A DNA stretch of 64,000 bases from Fasciolopsis buskii (Eukaryota; Platyhelminthes; Trematoda; Plagiorchiida; Fasciolidae), in NCBI GenBank assembly GCA_008360955.1, contig LUCM01007982.1, forward strand, positions 135,855 through 199,854, in the 5' to 3' direction. Positions 23,666 through 37,091 of the stretch are shown here, one piece after another (within the stretch, counting starts at the first letter, position 1; the number at the start of each line of letters is the position of its first letter). The notes below the pieces were generated by a model. It saw nothing but the letters and a program-made list of their open reading frames with translations, was not told the origin of the DNA and searched no databases. The translations under genes and the position numbers were made by a program.

Positions 23666-26600
23666 GATAGTTGAGTATTTACAAAACAGCGTGCTTTCCA
23701 TCAATTTTATTGATTCTGTCTCTGTTATTCAGCAAATCACAAGTTCATAATACTGATTTTTTCTGTTGGCCCCGTAAGGTCCCTGAAATGTTTTAGTTTT
23801 TAAGAATGAATTTAAAATGTTCCTGCTCTTAATTGGTACAGACTAACAAAAATGTCTGGGTTTCACCATACAATTGCCATCGGGAAACCAGTTGAATTAT
23901 CAATATTATAAGGAAACTGGACTGGCACACGGGACGACTGAAACCAGATAATTATCGAAAGAACGTAGAATCTAATCCAGTGTATCCACAAGCGATGTTG
24001 CTTGCAGAAGTAAATTAGACTGTGATTTGTGAATGCTGCTTCCATTTATCTTTCTTGGAGGAATAATTTGGGAACGCCTCGCCTCGCAGATGTGTTTTCG
24101 GATATGGTGCAGAAAATCCAGCCCAAACCAAAGCCGGGTGCAACTGTGTTTGTGATCTCTTTCTCTGCATTCGCCTTTTACATTTACGCTGAAAATACCC
24201 AGGACGGTGCAAGAATGCTCCACAAATAGCCTAATAAGTCTAGGTACTCTACTACTAGCGATGTTTTCAAGACAGTTGATTTCAACACTGAGCTACCGCT
24301 TTTGGGGGCTATATTCTTTGGTGATGTCTTCATTAATGTGGATGAAATAAAAGCGCTATAACAACACAATAGATATTGGTTGGTCTGCGGCCATAAATAT
24401 CTTCCTACTTGAATTCTTCTAGACGCGTTGTTTTGTTTAATCGGAAAAGTCTTAAGTGCAGAGTATTTGGCAGATTAGGGTTAATTTAATTCATGTGGCC
24501 TGTAAAGATCGAGTTCTTCGAGTACACTAGTATCACTTGCTTTCATCTGCTTTGTTGTTGTATCTGTGAAGTTAAAAAGCGGTTGCAGAAGCATCGTTTG
24601 AAACTTTCCTGCCTCGAACAAAACGCCTAGCTCAGCTATGCTGCAAAAAGCTTCGGAAGGCTCGAAGGTCACCATTTACCTCATATGTGCAGACAGATGT
24701 ATAGTCTAATGTAAGTTAGCTTTGGGCCCTCTGACACCAGATCGGCGCAGTAAAAGATGCACCGTTCTCATCAAAAAAGACTCTTTACCGTCGATCATGG
24801 CAGTGAAGTTTGTAGAACTTGAAGGCACACCCGGAACGTTTCTGTCGATTTTGTTCAGTGCGCCAACTCAAGAGGAAGAACATTTCTCCTGTCTGTCGAT
24901 TTCTAAAGATGACGAGAAGGTAGTTCCATTGGCCATCATGAATTAAATTTGCTCCGGTGGCAGCATAAAATCACCACTTATGGTGTTCACAGGTATCAAA
25001 GTGAATGGATCGAGGTGTTGGGAGAAATTTTGAGGCAATTTTCCGTTTTTTCTGCCCTTCCACTGGTCAACGTAATTGCAGTCAAGCTTGTTTACGACAA
25101 CTAAATCACTGAAATCAATACAACTTTCAAAATGAGAGATGTAACTCAAACTGCCAAAGATTTGCACAGTAAAAAACCGATTAGTTGTGCTCGTCCGACT
25201 TACGGTTTGATTTAATTTGTGAGTTGTGGTTAAAAGTCACCTATTAGAGGGTGATGCAGACAGTTGACAAGAGTGAGAAAAATACACGCTTTCCACAATA
25301 CCTATCTTTTTGTCCGTGTCACTTGAATGAGGATAACTGGATGTATAAACAAATTCAAAAAAGGAAGAAAAACGATTATTCAAAACTGATGGTTAGAGAC
25401 AAGGAGGGGAATAGAATCAAGTTTGACATTATTGGATTAGTAATTCTAGAGCATATAGTATTAATTTGATTGGTGTACGGTGATCCATCTTCTCTTTTGT
25501 GACGTATAATCCAGTCGTTAAGAAACAGGACAATCACAGCAAACAGCGTGAAATTGTGTTCCTATGTTCGAGGATGACGCTGTTTAAGTGGGAACTAAAT
25601 CTGATGATTGGGACTAGACTTGTTAATACAGATCGGTAAATGATTGCTTCGCCGTGGACGGTGAGTACGCTGTACTTGCAGGGTCATTTAGAGACAGTGG
25701 GTATTCCACCTACCCATTTCCACCTCTAGTTTCGCTTAGACAATGCTGTTTACCCCACAAAGTCATGCTTTAGTTTCCAGCTGGAACTTCATTGGCTCAC
25801 GAATCACACGATGTGACCTACATACAAACAAGCGCACAGTTCTTGTTTGGTCGGAGTACTAGAACTAGGCTTGTTTGGTATTTATCAAATGAGCCTATTA
25901 ATCATGGCTTTAAACCATTTCATCACTCTTACTGGCATGGGAATCTGATGTTAGTATTAGATAACATTGTTCAGCCTTATGAAACCGATAGATGAATTTA
26001 GCATTTAAATCTCAAATGCCTCGTTACTAGTCCCCACATTACTGTCACTATCTGCGTTCATGCGATCACACCTCAGCTAGAGTCGAAATTATTCTCTCGT
26101 TGTTTAAAGGCCTATGACAAATCGTTAGTCGTGGCTCCGGTTACAATGTCTATCGTAAATGACTGAATAGCCAAAATGTGTGAAAGCCAAAGGTTAGCGT
26201 CCGCATTTTGCGTTGCTAACTCGATTCATTCGGTGATTGCGTCACCCATTTAATGCATGAGTTCGCAATCCTCTATTATGTAGGGCTTTCTCAAGTCAAT
26301 AAAAAACCCTCAAGAGTATCCGTCATATACGGAGTGCACTTTACCATTTCTTGTCCGCATCCCTTGTTTGCATCGAATTTAAAGTGCGAAAATAACCATG
26401 AAGTGCAGCGATTTTCTAGGTTTCTGCCTGGATCACTAGACACTGCACTATGCGCACTGAATCTATACAATCCTATTAAGGCGGGTTGATGATATTACAG
26501 AAAAAAGTGAACAATTATCCTCTTTCAGTTAATCTGACGCAGAGCAGTTTGGGCGGTTGTGTATCTTCGTTATATAGGTTTGACAAAAATAATGCAGTCG

Positions 26601-27020
26601 AAATTCACCCGATCAGTTCAGTTTCGTAAGCAAAGACACAAACGGGACTGATGAGTAGGCTGACTGACAGCAAATAGTTTTGATATGTATCCAGCTTGAC
26701 TGGTTTGTGTTTATGCAGTGGTTACCATATTTCCATTAACTGGTTTGTTCTAATCGATAGAAATTAGATCATTTGGACCAAACGAACGAGTAGTTTCATT
26801 GTGGTGATAAACTTACTGAATGCTAAAATTTAAAAGCCACTTCGCCGGATGACGGTAATATACCGGTCCTGTGAATTAGACTGACGCTTAGCTGTTCCAA
26901 AATAGCGTGAGTTGTTTGAGAGATTGGTGTACATGTATAAATTTTGATTGGCAAGGCAAATCCGTGTAAAACATTACCATTGGAATATTTGCAAACCATG
27001 GTTTAGACGAACGTACACCT
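23666..27020. other. Intergenic stretch without recognised genes
   Basis: About 3.4 kb with only short open frames on both strands. The frames at 24722-24946 (+) and 24943-25167 (-) read somewhat protein-like but match nothing I know and have no clear splice context. No repeat was recognised here. Confidence 0.5.
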
Positions 27021-27226
27021 CCGGTTAGTTCATTCTCAACCGAGTGCACTTAACTTTATGTCATAGCAACTAATAAGAAAAGCCAAGGAAATAAATTAAA
27101 ATCTGGATATGTGAAAATTCAATCACCTTGAAGAGAAAACTGATGGAAAATGTGGATGAATCAGTGGCTGTCGGCCAGCAACCGATTAAATAACTATATG
27201 CCATTGCTTTGATTAGCTTGTGTCAC
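27021..27226 (+). repeat. Left arm of large imperfect inverted repeat
   Basis: This 206 bp arm aligns, mostly without gaps, to the reverse complement of 28163-28370 at roughly 75% identity by hand. Best blocks: TTCATTCTCAACC near 27029, ATTCAATCAC near 27117, CCGATTAAATAACT near 27182 (partner CCGATTAGATAACT), and GATTAGCTTGTGTCAC at 27211-27226 (partner GATTAGATTGCGTCAC). Similarity weakens outside these limits. The arms could be two old copies of one repeat in opposite orientation or the ends of a foldback element. Confidence 0.75.
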
Positions 27227-28162
27227 TACCATTTGCCGAGATCGAAATAACAAACTAATCGACCACTATTATCTCCAGTGTGAATTATATTTCTGAAATT
27301 ACTGATGAACAAACAGATACGGAGGCCGTTTATAAAAAGATCAATGCAATGCAGTGGGCGGTAAAATTAATCTCAGAAATAGGAGAAGAGAACGTTCTAC
27401 AGTTTATCGAAGTCTGTCTGTCCAGACATACTGATAGCTAGATACAAAATAAATGAAACAAAATCAACTTCGAACGATCTATAAATCAACTTTCTTGGCT
27501 TTATCCGATTCCACAATAAACAATCTCACATTGTAATTTACGCACAGAAAGAGAAATTTCGTAGCGAACACTTTATAGATAGTACTGCTGCACATAAGGA
27601 GGTGTTTCTGGGTGCTTGATAATATCGACAGGTTCATGGAAAAAAAATGAGCTAAATCGGGGAACCGATGATAGTTCAACAGGTTAACAAGAACCTGCTG
27701 TTAGTGAAACTACCTTCCAGAGGAGGATATTACGGCAGATGGAGGCAACCTTCAAAGCGGTCAAAACCAGTTAGTTTTTCGTTGCGCCGCCCTCAGTGCA
27801 AGGCAAAAGGAAAGAGAAGCTAGCGCTGTTGACCTCTTTCAGTTCAAGTGAACTTATAATGCTGCTTACGAAGGTCTAATGGCGTCGTGGCTGTCCAAAT
27901 GCATCAAAGAACACAGCCCAAGTTGGCTTAGACACGAGGTTGAAGGAATGATCGAAATTAAATCATGGCACACTTGGCAATAATTTGTTGCTCTATCGGC
28001 AGCCTATCTTCTACAACTGGTCAAATCTAATTAAGTCTCGAATACTGTCAACTGCAGAATCAATTATCATTGGTCTGTCTACGTGCAAACTCGTCACGGC
28101 GAAAATTAATCCGTGTTACCATTTACAAGCCTCACACGACTGCGTCAATCATGTGACTAGAG

Positions 28163-28370
28163 GTGACGCAATCTAATCTATACAAAAGCATCATCGAGTT
28201 ATCTAATCGGCTGCTGGCTGGCAGCAACCTATTAGTTCACTTTCTCCATCTTTTTTCTGTTCATCGTGATTGAATTTGATATCTTTATATTTTAGTTCCC
28301 ATTCATGACTCTCCTAATTAGTTGTTTTCACATAAATATAAGTTCATTGGGTTGAGAATGAGTATACCGG
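28163..28370 (-). repeat. Right arm of large imperfect inverted repeat
   Basis: Inverted partner of 27021-27226, about 936 bp away. The part near 28196-28224 also forms a local hairpin by itself (CTAAT, GG and TGCTG pair with CAGCA, CC and ATTAG around a 5-nt loop). The 0.94 kb between the arms has no recognised gene. I found no convincing target-site duplication. Confidence 0.75.
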
Positions 28371-28859
28371 AAACATGTCCGCTAATAAGGTTTGTTCTGA
28401 CCACCACAATATGCCTGTCCCGCGATTCCCAATTTCATAGTAAAACTATTTATGCAACCAACAGTTCTTATTTAACCATCCTGCCTGCTGTTGTGATCAC
28501 TGAGCAATGATTTCCCGAGTTATTCGTACGTCATTGTTGTTCTACGGAGCTATTTTGAATTTCAGGTGTTCTTCAAACGGTTTATTTCAAATTCAGTACT
28601 GGTATTGGCGCACTTCGCTACATTTCGCAGTTTTGGATATTCTGTTGGAAAACTACGTTGCACACTTGCTTTTGAAGTTCCGTGGGCGCCCATGAATTTA
28701 TCTACTGGGATGGGGAGCTGCTTTCAAATGCCACTTATTAGGCAGAATCCCCGCGCTATACATTTTTTCTCCCGACGAACGACTGGCAAGAAAACTAATT
28801 TGGGTTCTCAAAACATGGTTAAATAAGGTGGGGCCATTCTTCTGCAAAAAGTTGATAAC

Positions 28860-30135
28860 ATGTCAATATTGATGACGATGCGATTCTCCTTCATGAATCC
28901 ATTGTTTTCGGGGGGCGATTATCATTCACCTACTAGAAACAGAGCAGGCAATGCCATGCTGTTCATCTTTTGCGGATGGGGTAGGTCACTTGGCCAGACA
29001 TTCCATTTGAACAGCTTTTTAATTCACTGCACCCTATTCTGATGCAAACCACGTAGTTTTTGCTCATTCCGGCACATTATATGGCTAGTAATTACGTATA
29101 TCCTCCGACAATTTACGGATGAATTATGCAAAATCGCACAACGCACACTGGCCATTCTTTATGATAGATCACCGGCGACCCTAACGTCCTCGACATTTTC
29201 TTGCTCTCGCCTGCTTTCCTCAATCTTGTTCAGTTTGCTACACGTAAAGCTGCTTTTCATGACCTAGATTTGGTTAACTTTTTTTCCCCTGTCTGTTGCA
29301 TTGATCTAACTGGAGCGCATGAGCATTGTACTTTGCGTCTTCATCCCAGGGGTAATAACAGAAGTAATTCCTTAATTCGATCCATATTCCTCATCCATAT
29401 TAAGACTAGGTGTGTTTATCCCCAAATGAACGGAACTATGCCATGTTATTTCGCAGGCTTCGCTGACATAGATTTTTCCCCTCTATAGTAGACCACAACA
29501 TGATGACTATCCAACTTATTACCTTAACCTGACATGACTATTGCAGCGCCACTCAGAAGTATTTCGTCCGACCTGACAGATCCTTGTCTTTGCGTTTAAA
29601 TCGTTTTCGTCAATATAAGAATAGGGCTTGGGAATATGGTTTGGTGCATACCGTTAAACTTCTCACTACCGCTATCAAACCTGAGAACTGGCTCCTGAAT
29701 CCACTGCATGTGAACACGCGCATTGGTAACGGAACCGCCTTGAGATTTGGAAATGGTTCACACAGTAAGGACTTTCTAGAACTCAGCCGACAGCACCGTA
29801 AATGCTCTGCTTACCCCGTACTTTCAACTCGGTCATTTGTTTTTAATGTAATAACCCAGTTTCTGACGAAACAGATCCTGTGGACCCAATTTACCTTTCT
29901 TACCAATCAAAACACGCGGGTCTCGTCATGCAGGTATATTATACAAAATTTTTTAATTTTCCTTACCAACCTAACCATCTCCCATTGTAGGAAATCCATT
30001 TTACTAGAATCGATACCCAGTGTAGAATCTGATAGGCATCGACACATTGCTTGTTCTGCAACCGTTACGAAGAAGATCCATAACCTGCATTTTGGTCGCA
30101 TTTTACCTGACGTCCAAATTCATGATCCCTTGTAA
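28860..30135 (+). mobile_element. Decayed non-LTR retrotransposon fragment: endonuclease end and linker
   Basis: A frame at about 29168-29488 begins ITGDPNVLDIFLLSPAFLNL, which resembles the end of the apurinic-type endonuclease domain of CR1/Jockey LINEs (R-x-x-N-x-LDLxLT). The frame 29584-30135 (184 codons including the stop, RFRQYKNRAWEYGLV) resembles the basic linker before the reverse transcriptase. Upstream, FSGGDYHSPT near 28911 may be a decayed form of the endonuclease GDFN motif. Stops and frame changes show it is dead. It lies 5' of a second fragment that holds the endonuclease start, so it is probably a separate copy. Confidence 0.45.
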
Positions 30136-30429
30136 ATTGCATGAAAATCTGTCTTAAACTGTTTGTTCACTACGTTATTTTCTTTCGTTGATGGTGGACC
30201 CCCGCAGTATGGTCTGTTTTCTTGACTGTACTGACCTATTGTGTCTTCCCCGAATGCGTTACCTTCTTTTAGATCCCCGGAAATGTTTGAATGCAGTAAA
30301 TGATGGGAATATAGAGTGGCTCCGGTACAATTCTGTCGTTTTTATTTCGTTGATATTTTGCGGGATTTTGAGGTCCACCATGGTGTCTTCTGCCGATATA
30401 ATTGGTCAAAACCATTACCGCTTAAAATC

Positions 30430-30953
30430 CTAGAAGTTCCCGTCCTAAAAAGGGATCACGCAGCGTAGTCTCGCAAAGATCCAGTCCATCCGAAAGAAGT
30501 GCTCGTGCTGGTCGGCAGACGGCTCTTAAATGCACCCCTCCGACCAAGATGTCCATTCCGCCATTACTGAGTATCAATAGCTGTTCTCCGTTTACGAAAA
30601 TGTTGGATCTGTCCCTCGCACTTAAATTACCGATCAATGTTCTAACATGTTATCTGCGTGCAAGAATCTTGGCTGAATCCGGATATTGGTGATTCACTGG
30701 TGTCGATAAAGTGCTTTAGACTCCACCGGAAGGATGGAGCTGTTATGGCAATTTACATGAACTCCTAATCTAGCAAGTCCGAATTATTTATACGTACTGC
30801 CTGTGTGGAATTGGTTATCTCTAACACTGTGTCATCTCAAGTTATCCCGCCATAACGGCACCATCAAAACGAACTTATACATTGTCTCTTTTAGATCATA
30901 AAACAATGCGCAACATTTTTCGATTGTTTCATCTCATTAGGATAGCTTGTGTA
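30430..30953 (+). mobile_element. Decayed CR1/Jockey-type LINE: start of endonuclease domain
   Basis: The frame from 30661 to 30768 reads QESWLNPDIGDSLVSIKCF, then RLHRKDG, a very typical LINE endonuclease segment (T/E-S/T-W-L-x-P-D-I). Just upstream, in another frame, SINSCSPFTKMLDLSLALK (from about 30570) matches the N-R-S-L-x-x-K-x-x-E-L motif that opens the domain. Downstream ELVISNTVSSQVI continues the fold. Frame changes and a stop after MNS show it is inactive. It runs into an assembly gap at 30954. Confidence 0.7.
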
Positions 30954-31611
30954 NNNNNNNNNNNNNNNNNNNNNNNNNNNNNNNNNNNNNNNNNNNNNNN
31001 NNNNNNNNNNNNNNNNNNNNNNNNNNNNNNNNNNNNNNNNNNNNNNNNNNNNNNNNNNNNNNNNNNNNNNNNNNNNNNNNNNNNNNNNNNNNNNNNNNNN
31101 NNNNNNNNNNNNNNNNNNNNNNNNNNNNNNNNNNNNNNNNNNNNNNNNNNNNNNNNNNNNNNNNNNNNNNNNNNNNNNNNNNNNNNNNNNNNNNNNNNNN
31201 NNNNNNNNNNNNNNNNNNNNNNNNNNNNNNNNNNNNNNNNNNNNNNNNNNNNNNNNNNNNNNNNNNNNNNNNNNNNNNNNNNNNNNNNNNNNNNNNNNNN
31301 NNNNNNNNNNNNNNNNNNNNNNNNNNNNNNNNNNNNNNNNNNNNNNNNNNNNNNNNNNNNNNNNNNNNNNNNNNNNNNNNNNNNNNNNNNNNNNNNNNNN
31401 NNNNNNNNNNNNNNNNNNNNNNNNNNNNNNNNNNNNNNNNNNNNNNNNNNNNNNNNNNNNNNNNNNNNNNNNNNNNNNNNNNNNNNNNNNNNNNNNNNNN
31501 NNNNNNNNNNNNNNNNNNNNNNNNNNNNNNNNNNNNNNNNNNNNNNNNNNNNNNNNNNNNNNNNNNNNNNNNNNNNNNNNNNNNNNNNNNNNNNNNNNNN
31601 NNNNNNNNNNN
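30954..31611. other. Assembly gap (658 N)
   Basis: A run of undetermined bases inside the decayed LINE. Any open frame crossing it is an artefact. The true size is unknown. Confidence 1.
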
Positions 31612-33905
31612 TCCATTCATATCCCAGTCATATTTGGACAGGGTGATGATTTAACAGTAATAAAGATTTCTAGGAACGATGTGTTCGACTTTCTGCGCAC
31701 CACTAAATTTACCACGGGTTATTCCTAACAGTCTGCCCTCAGCTCTTTAAGGCGCGGGGCTGTGGTCCTGACTGGTGCGTTCACTTCTCTGATTAACATC
31801 AACAAGCTTGTCTGCTATCCTTGACTGCTGGAGACCCGTCACTATTGTTCCCATCTAAAAATCCATCAGTTCTACTGCTTTAGCAAAACGCTTTCGCCCC
31901 ATCGTACTAACATCTTGTGGTCTTAAACTGACAAGGCGTGCTTCTCTTAAGCACCTACGTCGGTACCCTATCAAGTATTTCCCCTGTCAAAGATTTAAGC
32001 ATGTTATTGATAAAGCCGTCTCAAGCCGTTTCCAGAAATGATTGCTTCCAAGGTTATTCCAACAACTTGTCTTCGATATGCCAGTTCTTTGCACATATTG
32101 GCCTAAATTTCAACGCATCTAAATGTTTCGACTATCCGTTCTGTTTCTTTCTACCGGTCGGCCTGCTCATCTGAACCGTCTTTCACCAATACAGAAGCAC
32201 TTTCCATGGTTGGTTATGTGAAACGTCTACGGCTAATCATTGATAGAAATCTGAAGTGGACTTGTCACATTTCCACCTGTATAAAGAATCCTCGACAGTT
32301 GTCGTTTCGAAACAGAAAGCTTTGACAGTACAAAGTGAAACACAGCACCATCAACCGTTTTGTATACCATTGCGTTTTTCCAACCCTTCCTTACTGTTCT
32401 CCTGTTATTTTGGCAGGCTTTCTCAAAATGGCTTTAAATTTCTTCGCCCGGGGGCTATCGATTATTAGTCGTTTGTGTTTTATATTACTAACTGAGTTGC
32501 TTTTCAGTCTGTGTTCACCGCTTATCCGAAGTTGAATATTTTGCCCACAAAGTATTTTCAGATCCCACGCATTCTGTGCACAACAGTCTTTGAAAGTACC
32601 ATTGTCCTATTTCAAAACGATTCACTTTCCTTTCCATACCCTCTAGAATCAATATCTATAGAAACTCCACTGTTCCATGTTCAGCACGCACCTTGACAAA
32701 CCGCGAACTTGTTTCAACCGACTTCTTGAATAACCTATTGTAATATGCTTGGACCATCTCTCACTGAGTTTTCATTTTATTTACACGAGGTAATAAGTGT
32801 AATTTGCATTTATATTTCCTTAGGTATTCGGATTGAAATGCGACATTTTTGTACGCAAATTCTGTGTAATACAATAAAGCACTATCTTTTAGACTGTATT
32901 CAGCTTATTTCTTTTGATATGATTAAGCCATTGTTTGTCTCACTTATCTCAGCAGTTTTCCAGAGGTCATTTCGGCTCCGTTTCCTTTTTTTCTTAACGC
33001 TAACAATTTTCCCATTTATCCCAATTTCACCGTTTTCAAATATGCTGATGAGGTTGATTTTTCCAGTCTATGGAATGGTGAAGGCAGTCTTATTTGTCTG
33101 CAGTGATATTTTAAAATAACTCGGCGAGCGATCTTCCTCTCATTTACTGTCACTACTTGTTCTTAAATGCACTGATGTCCCCTTTAACAGTTGACCCGTT
33201 TCCTGGTATCCATGTGTCTGTGACCTCCCACTTTTAACAAATAATCGGAAAAAGTTCTCATATCCTTTGGCTGAGAACACATTTGACTCGCAACCTTTCT
33301 CAGACAATGCATGTTAAATGTTTTCCTTAAGAACCCCTTTCTCTGCTTATTGTTCTTTCGTCCAATAAAGATCAGCATACCTTATAACTAACTGCATGCA
33401 TTTGCACCCTATGGCTCTATTGCCTTCGGGACGAAAGAGAATGAATTTATTCTTCAGCTACTTGCACTTTGTGATAGGATTTACAAAGATGCACTTGCCT
33501 ACTTCCTTTTTCAAATACACTTTGATGCTTCTGATAAATATTTAGACAATGTGCTGCCCAAAACTAATCGCTGTCTTCAAGCAGCATTGTCCAAAGATTT
33601 TCTCTCTTCATCTCTTCCCACATTTGGGATTCTGTATTCTCTTACCTCCACGTGTAACGGTAAAAGGTCTCACGTTGTCCGTTGCCGAGTGATCCGCGGA
33701 TTGACAATATCCTCACCTACAATTATGCTGTTCACTCATTTTTATTTTCTTTCATTATTGTTTTACCAGCCCACTCATTTTATCAAAATGCTTAGTGAAT
33801 TATGTTTGCACTTACCCCAACTATTTTTCCTACTTTCTGTTTGTTCTAATCTAAAGGTAACCCAGATCCGAGTACACTATTCAACTTTACTTGACTTACC
33901 GTGAC
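31612..33905 (+). mobile_element. Decayed CR1/Jockey-type LINE: reverse transcriptase and 3' part
   Basis: Pieces of a LINE reverse transcriptase appear in the right order but in different frames. WRPVTIVPI and then AKRFRPIVLTSCG (about 31828-31920) match the palm motif W-x-P-x-x-I-x-P-I ... R-P-I-x-L-T-S. GLNFNASKC (about 32091-32118) matches the L-x-x-N-x-x-K-C motif after the catalytic site. LIIDRNLKWTCHIS (about 32232-32273) matches D-L-G-V-x-x-D-x-x-L-K-W-x-x-H-I. PTLPYCSPV near 32380 matches L-E-Y-C-S-P-V-W. I do not see the segment with the catalytic Y/F-A-D-D, so it is deleted or destroyed. LPTFGILYSL near 33618 may be the C-terminal end. The element is inactive. Confidence 0.65.
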
Positions 33906-36900
33906 TTGAAACCAATAATTGTAAAATCGTTTATTGAACGAGTTCCAATAGATGAGGTAGGCCATGAGAAAGACAGAGATCCTTTAAAATAATTTGATAA
34001 GCTTGGTTAATTTCAAGTCAGGTCAAGTCAACACCAGCCAAATGTCGCAGTAGTTTTGGTCATCTCATATATTGATAGGTGGTAAAATACGCAACAACCT
34101 CCGGAGTCATGAATCGTATTACTCCACAGCTTCTAAAAATAGGGTGTAACCGTTACGCTCAAGTTGTGTCGCGGATCAGATGAACCTCGAACATTACTAT
34201 TCGATAGACCAGGAAGGCCCTTCGGATAACGATTGCTTGAATTTACCGGTGAACAAAAGTTCAATACCCGTGAATGATATACGAACTCTGGCGTTTCCGT
34301 GCTGAAGGACAAACTATTTACCCGTTGATTTTGCCCCTTTGTTTGTAATTTTGGTTGTTTTGATTATACATTTTGACTGGATAGAACAGTAACACATTGG
34401 CATTAAATCCTTTTCACAATAACTGGAGTTTTCTTGTCCGTACCTGTCTTCAAAATGCTGCTTGACTGGTTGGGATTTTTCGTAATTTTTATGAATAGTA
34501 GAAATCAACTTCCATATAACCGTAGCCTCATACCAACATGTTGTTCATCGTGGCAGTCATCAACCACCGGACGCTTCCATTTGCGTGCACTCACATATTT
34601 GTGTTTAGAGTTCAGTATCCAGTCGAACAAAAGTTAGTTGACGCGACCCTCTTCAGACCATCCATTGTTAGAATTTTGTCTCGGGTCTTGACTTCCATTT
34701 CTTCTTTCTCATGTTCATTTTTCGCGTTCGAATTTCCCCATCAGCTGCGATTGACTGAATTGTTTTGACGATCCCAGAAGTTGACCTGGAAACAGAGTTG
34801 CGGATTTCCACAGCTTGTTACAGTAGTTTGGTGTTGTCCTCCTGTTCATTGATCAGGCCGGGGAGAAGGTGAAATCATTTTTTGGAGACAATTCAGTGCC
34901 GTAGTTTTTTCCGCCCTTCAGTATTGGCAATGGTAAGAAAATTAGGTGTGCTTGCATGACTTATCCATTATTATGATTTTCATTAAGAAATGAGCTGTTT
35001 TTACGTTTATTAAATGAAACTCTAACTGCACCGCTGATTATAATACCCCTAGCTGAGTAAAGAGAATGAGTTTACCTCCAAGAAACAGGCCCCGTTTATT
35101 TATTTATTCATTCACTATTATTACGTTCATATTATTATTTTCCTATAATAAATGTTTTAACTGTGAAACTGAGGTAAGCGTTTTGCTAGCCTAAAACGGC
35201 CGAAGTCACACTGGAGTCTATAATCTATTGAAAAAGCCATAATCATTCGGATGATTTCTGAATCATCACGTCTTTCTCAAAGAACAGTATTACAGCTCGC
35301 AAATACCGGTCATTGTAGCTTCATCAATATGTTTATCCGCTTTTTATTATCGGTTGGGTTATTTTAAGGCTACTCACCTTCCCTACCGCAAACAGTAGGC
35401 AAACCAATGGACCACATACAATTCTGAAGAATTGATAAACAAAATATCCAGGGCTCATAAAACACCCGAAAATCGGTACTGTGCCAAAGGAATTAATCAG
35501 CGCGATGAATGCTGAACTCAGTGAGCTCTACAGCTAATATGAAGAATTGACATGGATGTTTTAAAATGTTTTGAAGTCTTCCATGATTGACGCTTGACAA
35601 AATCGAAAACAGTCAGGTGTCTTGAGAGAATGAGTCAAAGATATTTTCTTTTCTTTACTGACGCTTTTATCCGACAAATGCCAGTGTTTGGGGACGCACG
35701 GAAGCTCTAAGAAACTCTTCATCTTTCACAACACAAATTTCGATTATAAGCGATATCTCTGACCAACACAGTATAGGTGGATCAAGTGTGTCACCCTAAA
35801 ACAACCAGAGATTTGATCCCCTGATTCGCCTGTCCCTTTGACGTCGGTTGACCAGTTGGTTTTCCTGCTGATTACCGTGAATTATCTATCGGGACCTTAT
35901 AGAGTTCTGTAATGGGTTCACCAGATTGACAGCTTGCTTTAAACAGGATCAGGCATCGACAAGTCTGAATTAGATGCAACGCTGATTCGTAAGAGCTCCA
36001 GCCCGTCACAGTCAAAATCGAGCACAAAGGCAGAGAGAAAAGTCTCGCGATGGTAGAACCAACGATGTAGCATTTATATTTCGACACAACCAAGACGGGG
36101 TTCCACAGTTAGCATGGGCATTCGAAGCGCTCCTCTCAGTTACTGCAGTGCATTCAAACAGTTTTCTTCTAACGAGCTTTCATGAGCTGTTGAATGGCGT
36201 TCGTCTAAGTCCTCTATGTACCTCTCTTATTAAGGACACTGAATGTGAAATGAAACAGGGATGGATTGCGAAGCGGTTAATTTGAAAGCTTTACACTGAT
36301 TCTTTTTTCTTATAATTCTAAGCCATTCTCAGACTCAGGATTGTGGTTACCGACTCTCCCTTTTCTGCCCGCATCATCCACAGGTATTGCACATCTATCT
36401 TAGGAAAAACTATGTTATTAATTTAGCGAAATCCATTTGTTCTTGAGCTTCATTCACGAAGGCTGAAAGCACCAATCAACCAATATCTGCATGTCTCAAT
36501 GCTAAATCATGGCCCACTTGAACAATTTATGTTTTCTGGGCTTCCAACCGAGTAAAAACTTCTAAAGCAAGGATAAACAATTAGATATCACACAAAATGT
36601 CCGAGGAATCAGAGGCGGACAAACATCTACAATTTAGAGATGGCTTTCAATGTCCAATACCTCGTCATCAGACCGAAGCACTGATTCGGAAATGTCAGTA
36701 CCGTAATGTAAGCATCTACCCAGCATTCTCATTTGGCGGTCATGATCGAAAGCATGCTGAAATGTAAAACATCGGGGCTCACAACAAGCTACAAATTCGA
36801 GCACACTGCTTCTGCACTCTATGGCTGAATATTATTTTCACCTGGAATTGAACTGCTGCTGGACACAAAGCTGTTGAACATTTCCAACTGGCTACCGCGA

Positions 36901-37090
36901 GAGCGACCGCAAACACGAACCCTTGTAGAGGCACTTTATATTTTGAAGAAGTGTGCAGCACGCGTATTATTAAGAACTTCATAAATCAAAGCTTGTTGAT
37001 AACAGGATTTTTGGCCCCTAACTGGATGATGATGTCAGAGTGCTTTCAAACTAAGCGATATTTTAGTAGCAGGAGATTGACTGTTTTCAT
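33906..37090. other. Intergenic stretch without recognised genes
   Basis: About 3.2 kb of AT-rich sequence with short chance open frames. It has an ATT/TTTA-rich patch at about 35092-35155. No exon, RNA gene or repeat family was recognised. Confidence 0.5.
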
Positions 37091-37091
37091 G

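Noticed and set aside
26650..26690. CTGATGAG near 26651 as a schistosome-type hammerhead ribozyme
   Set aside because: No GAAA box and no stem II at the required distance.
30882..31728. Long open frames of 227-259 codons around 31 kb on both strands
   Set aside because: They consist almost entirely of the run of N and are artefacts of the assembly gap.
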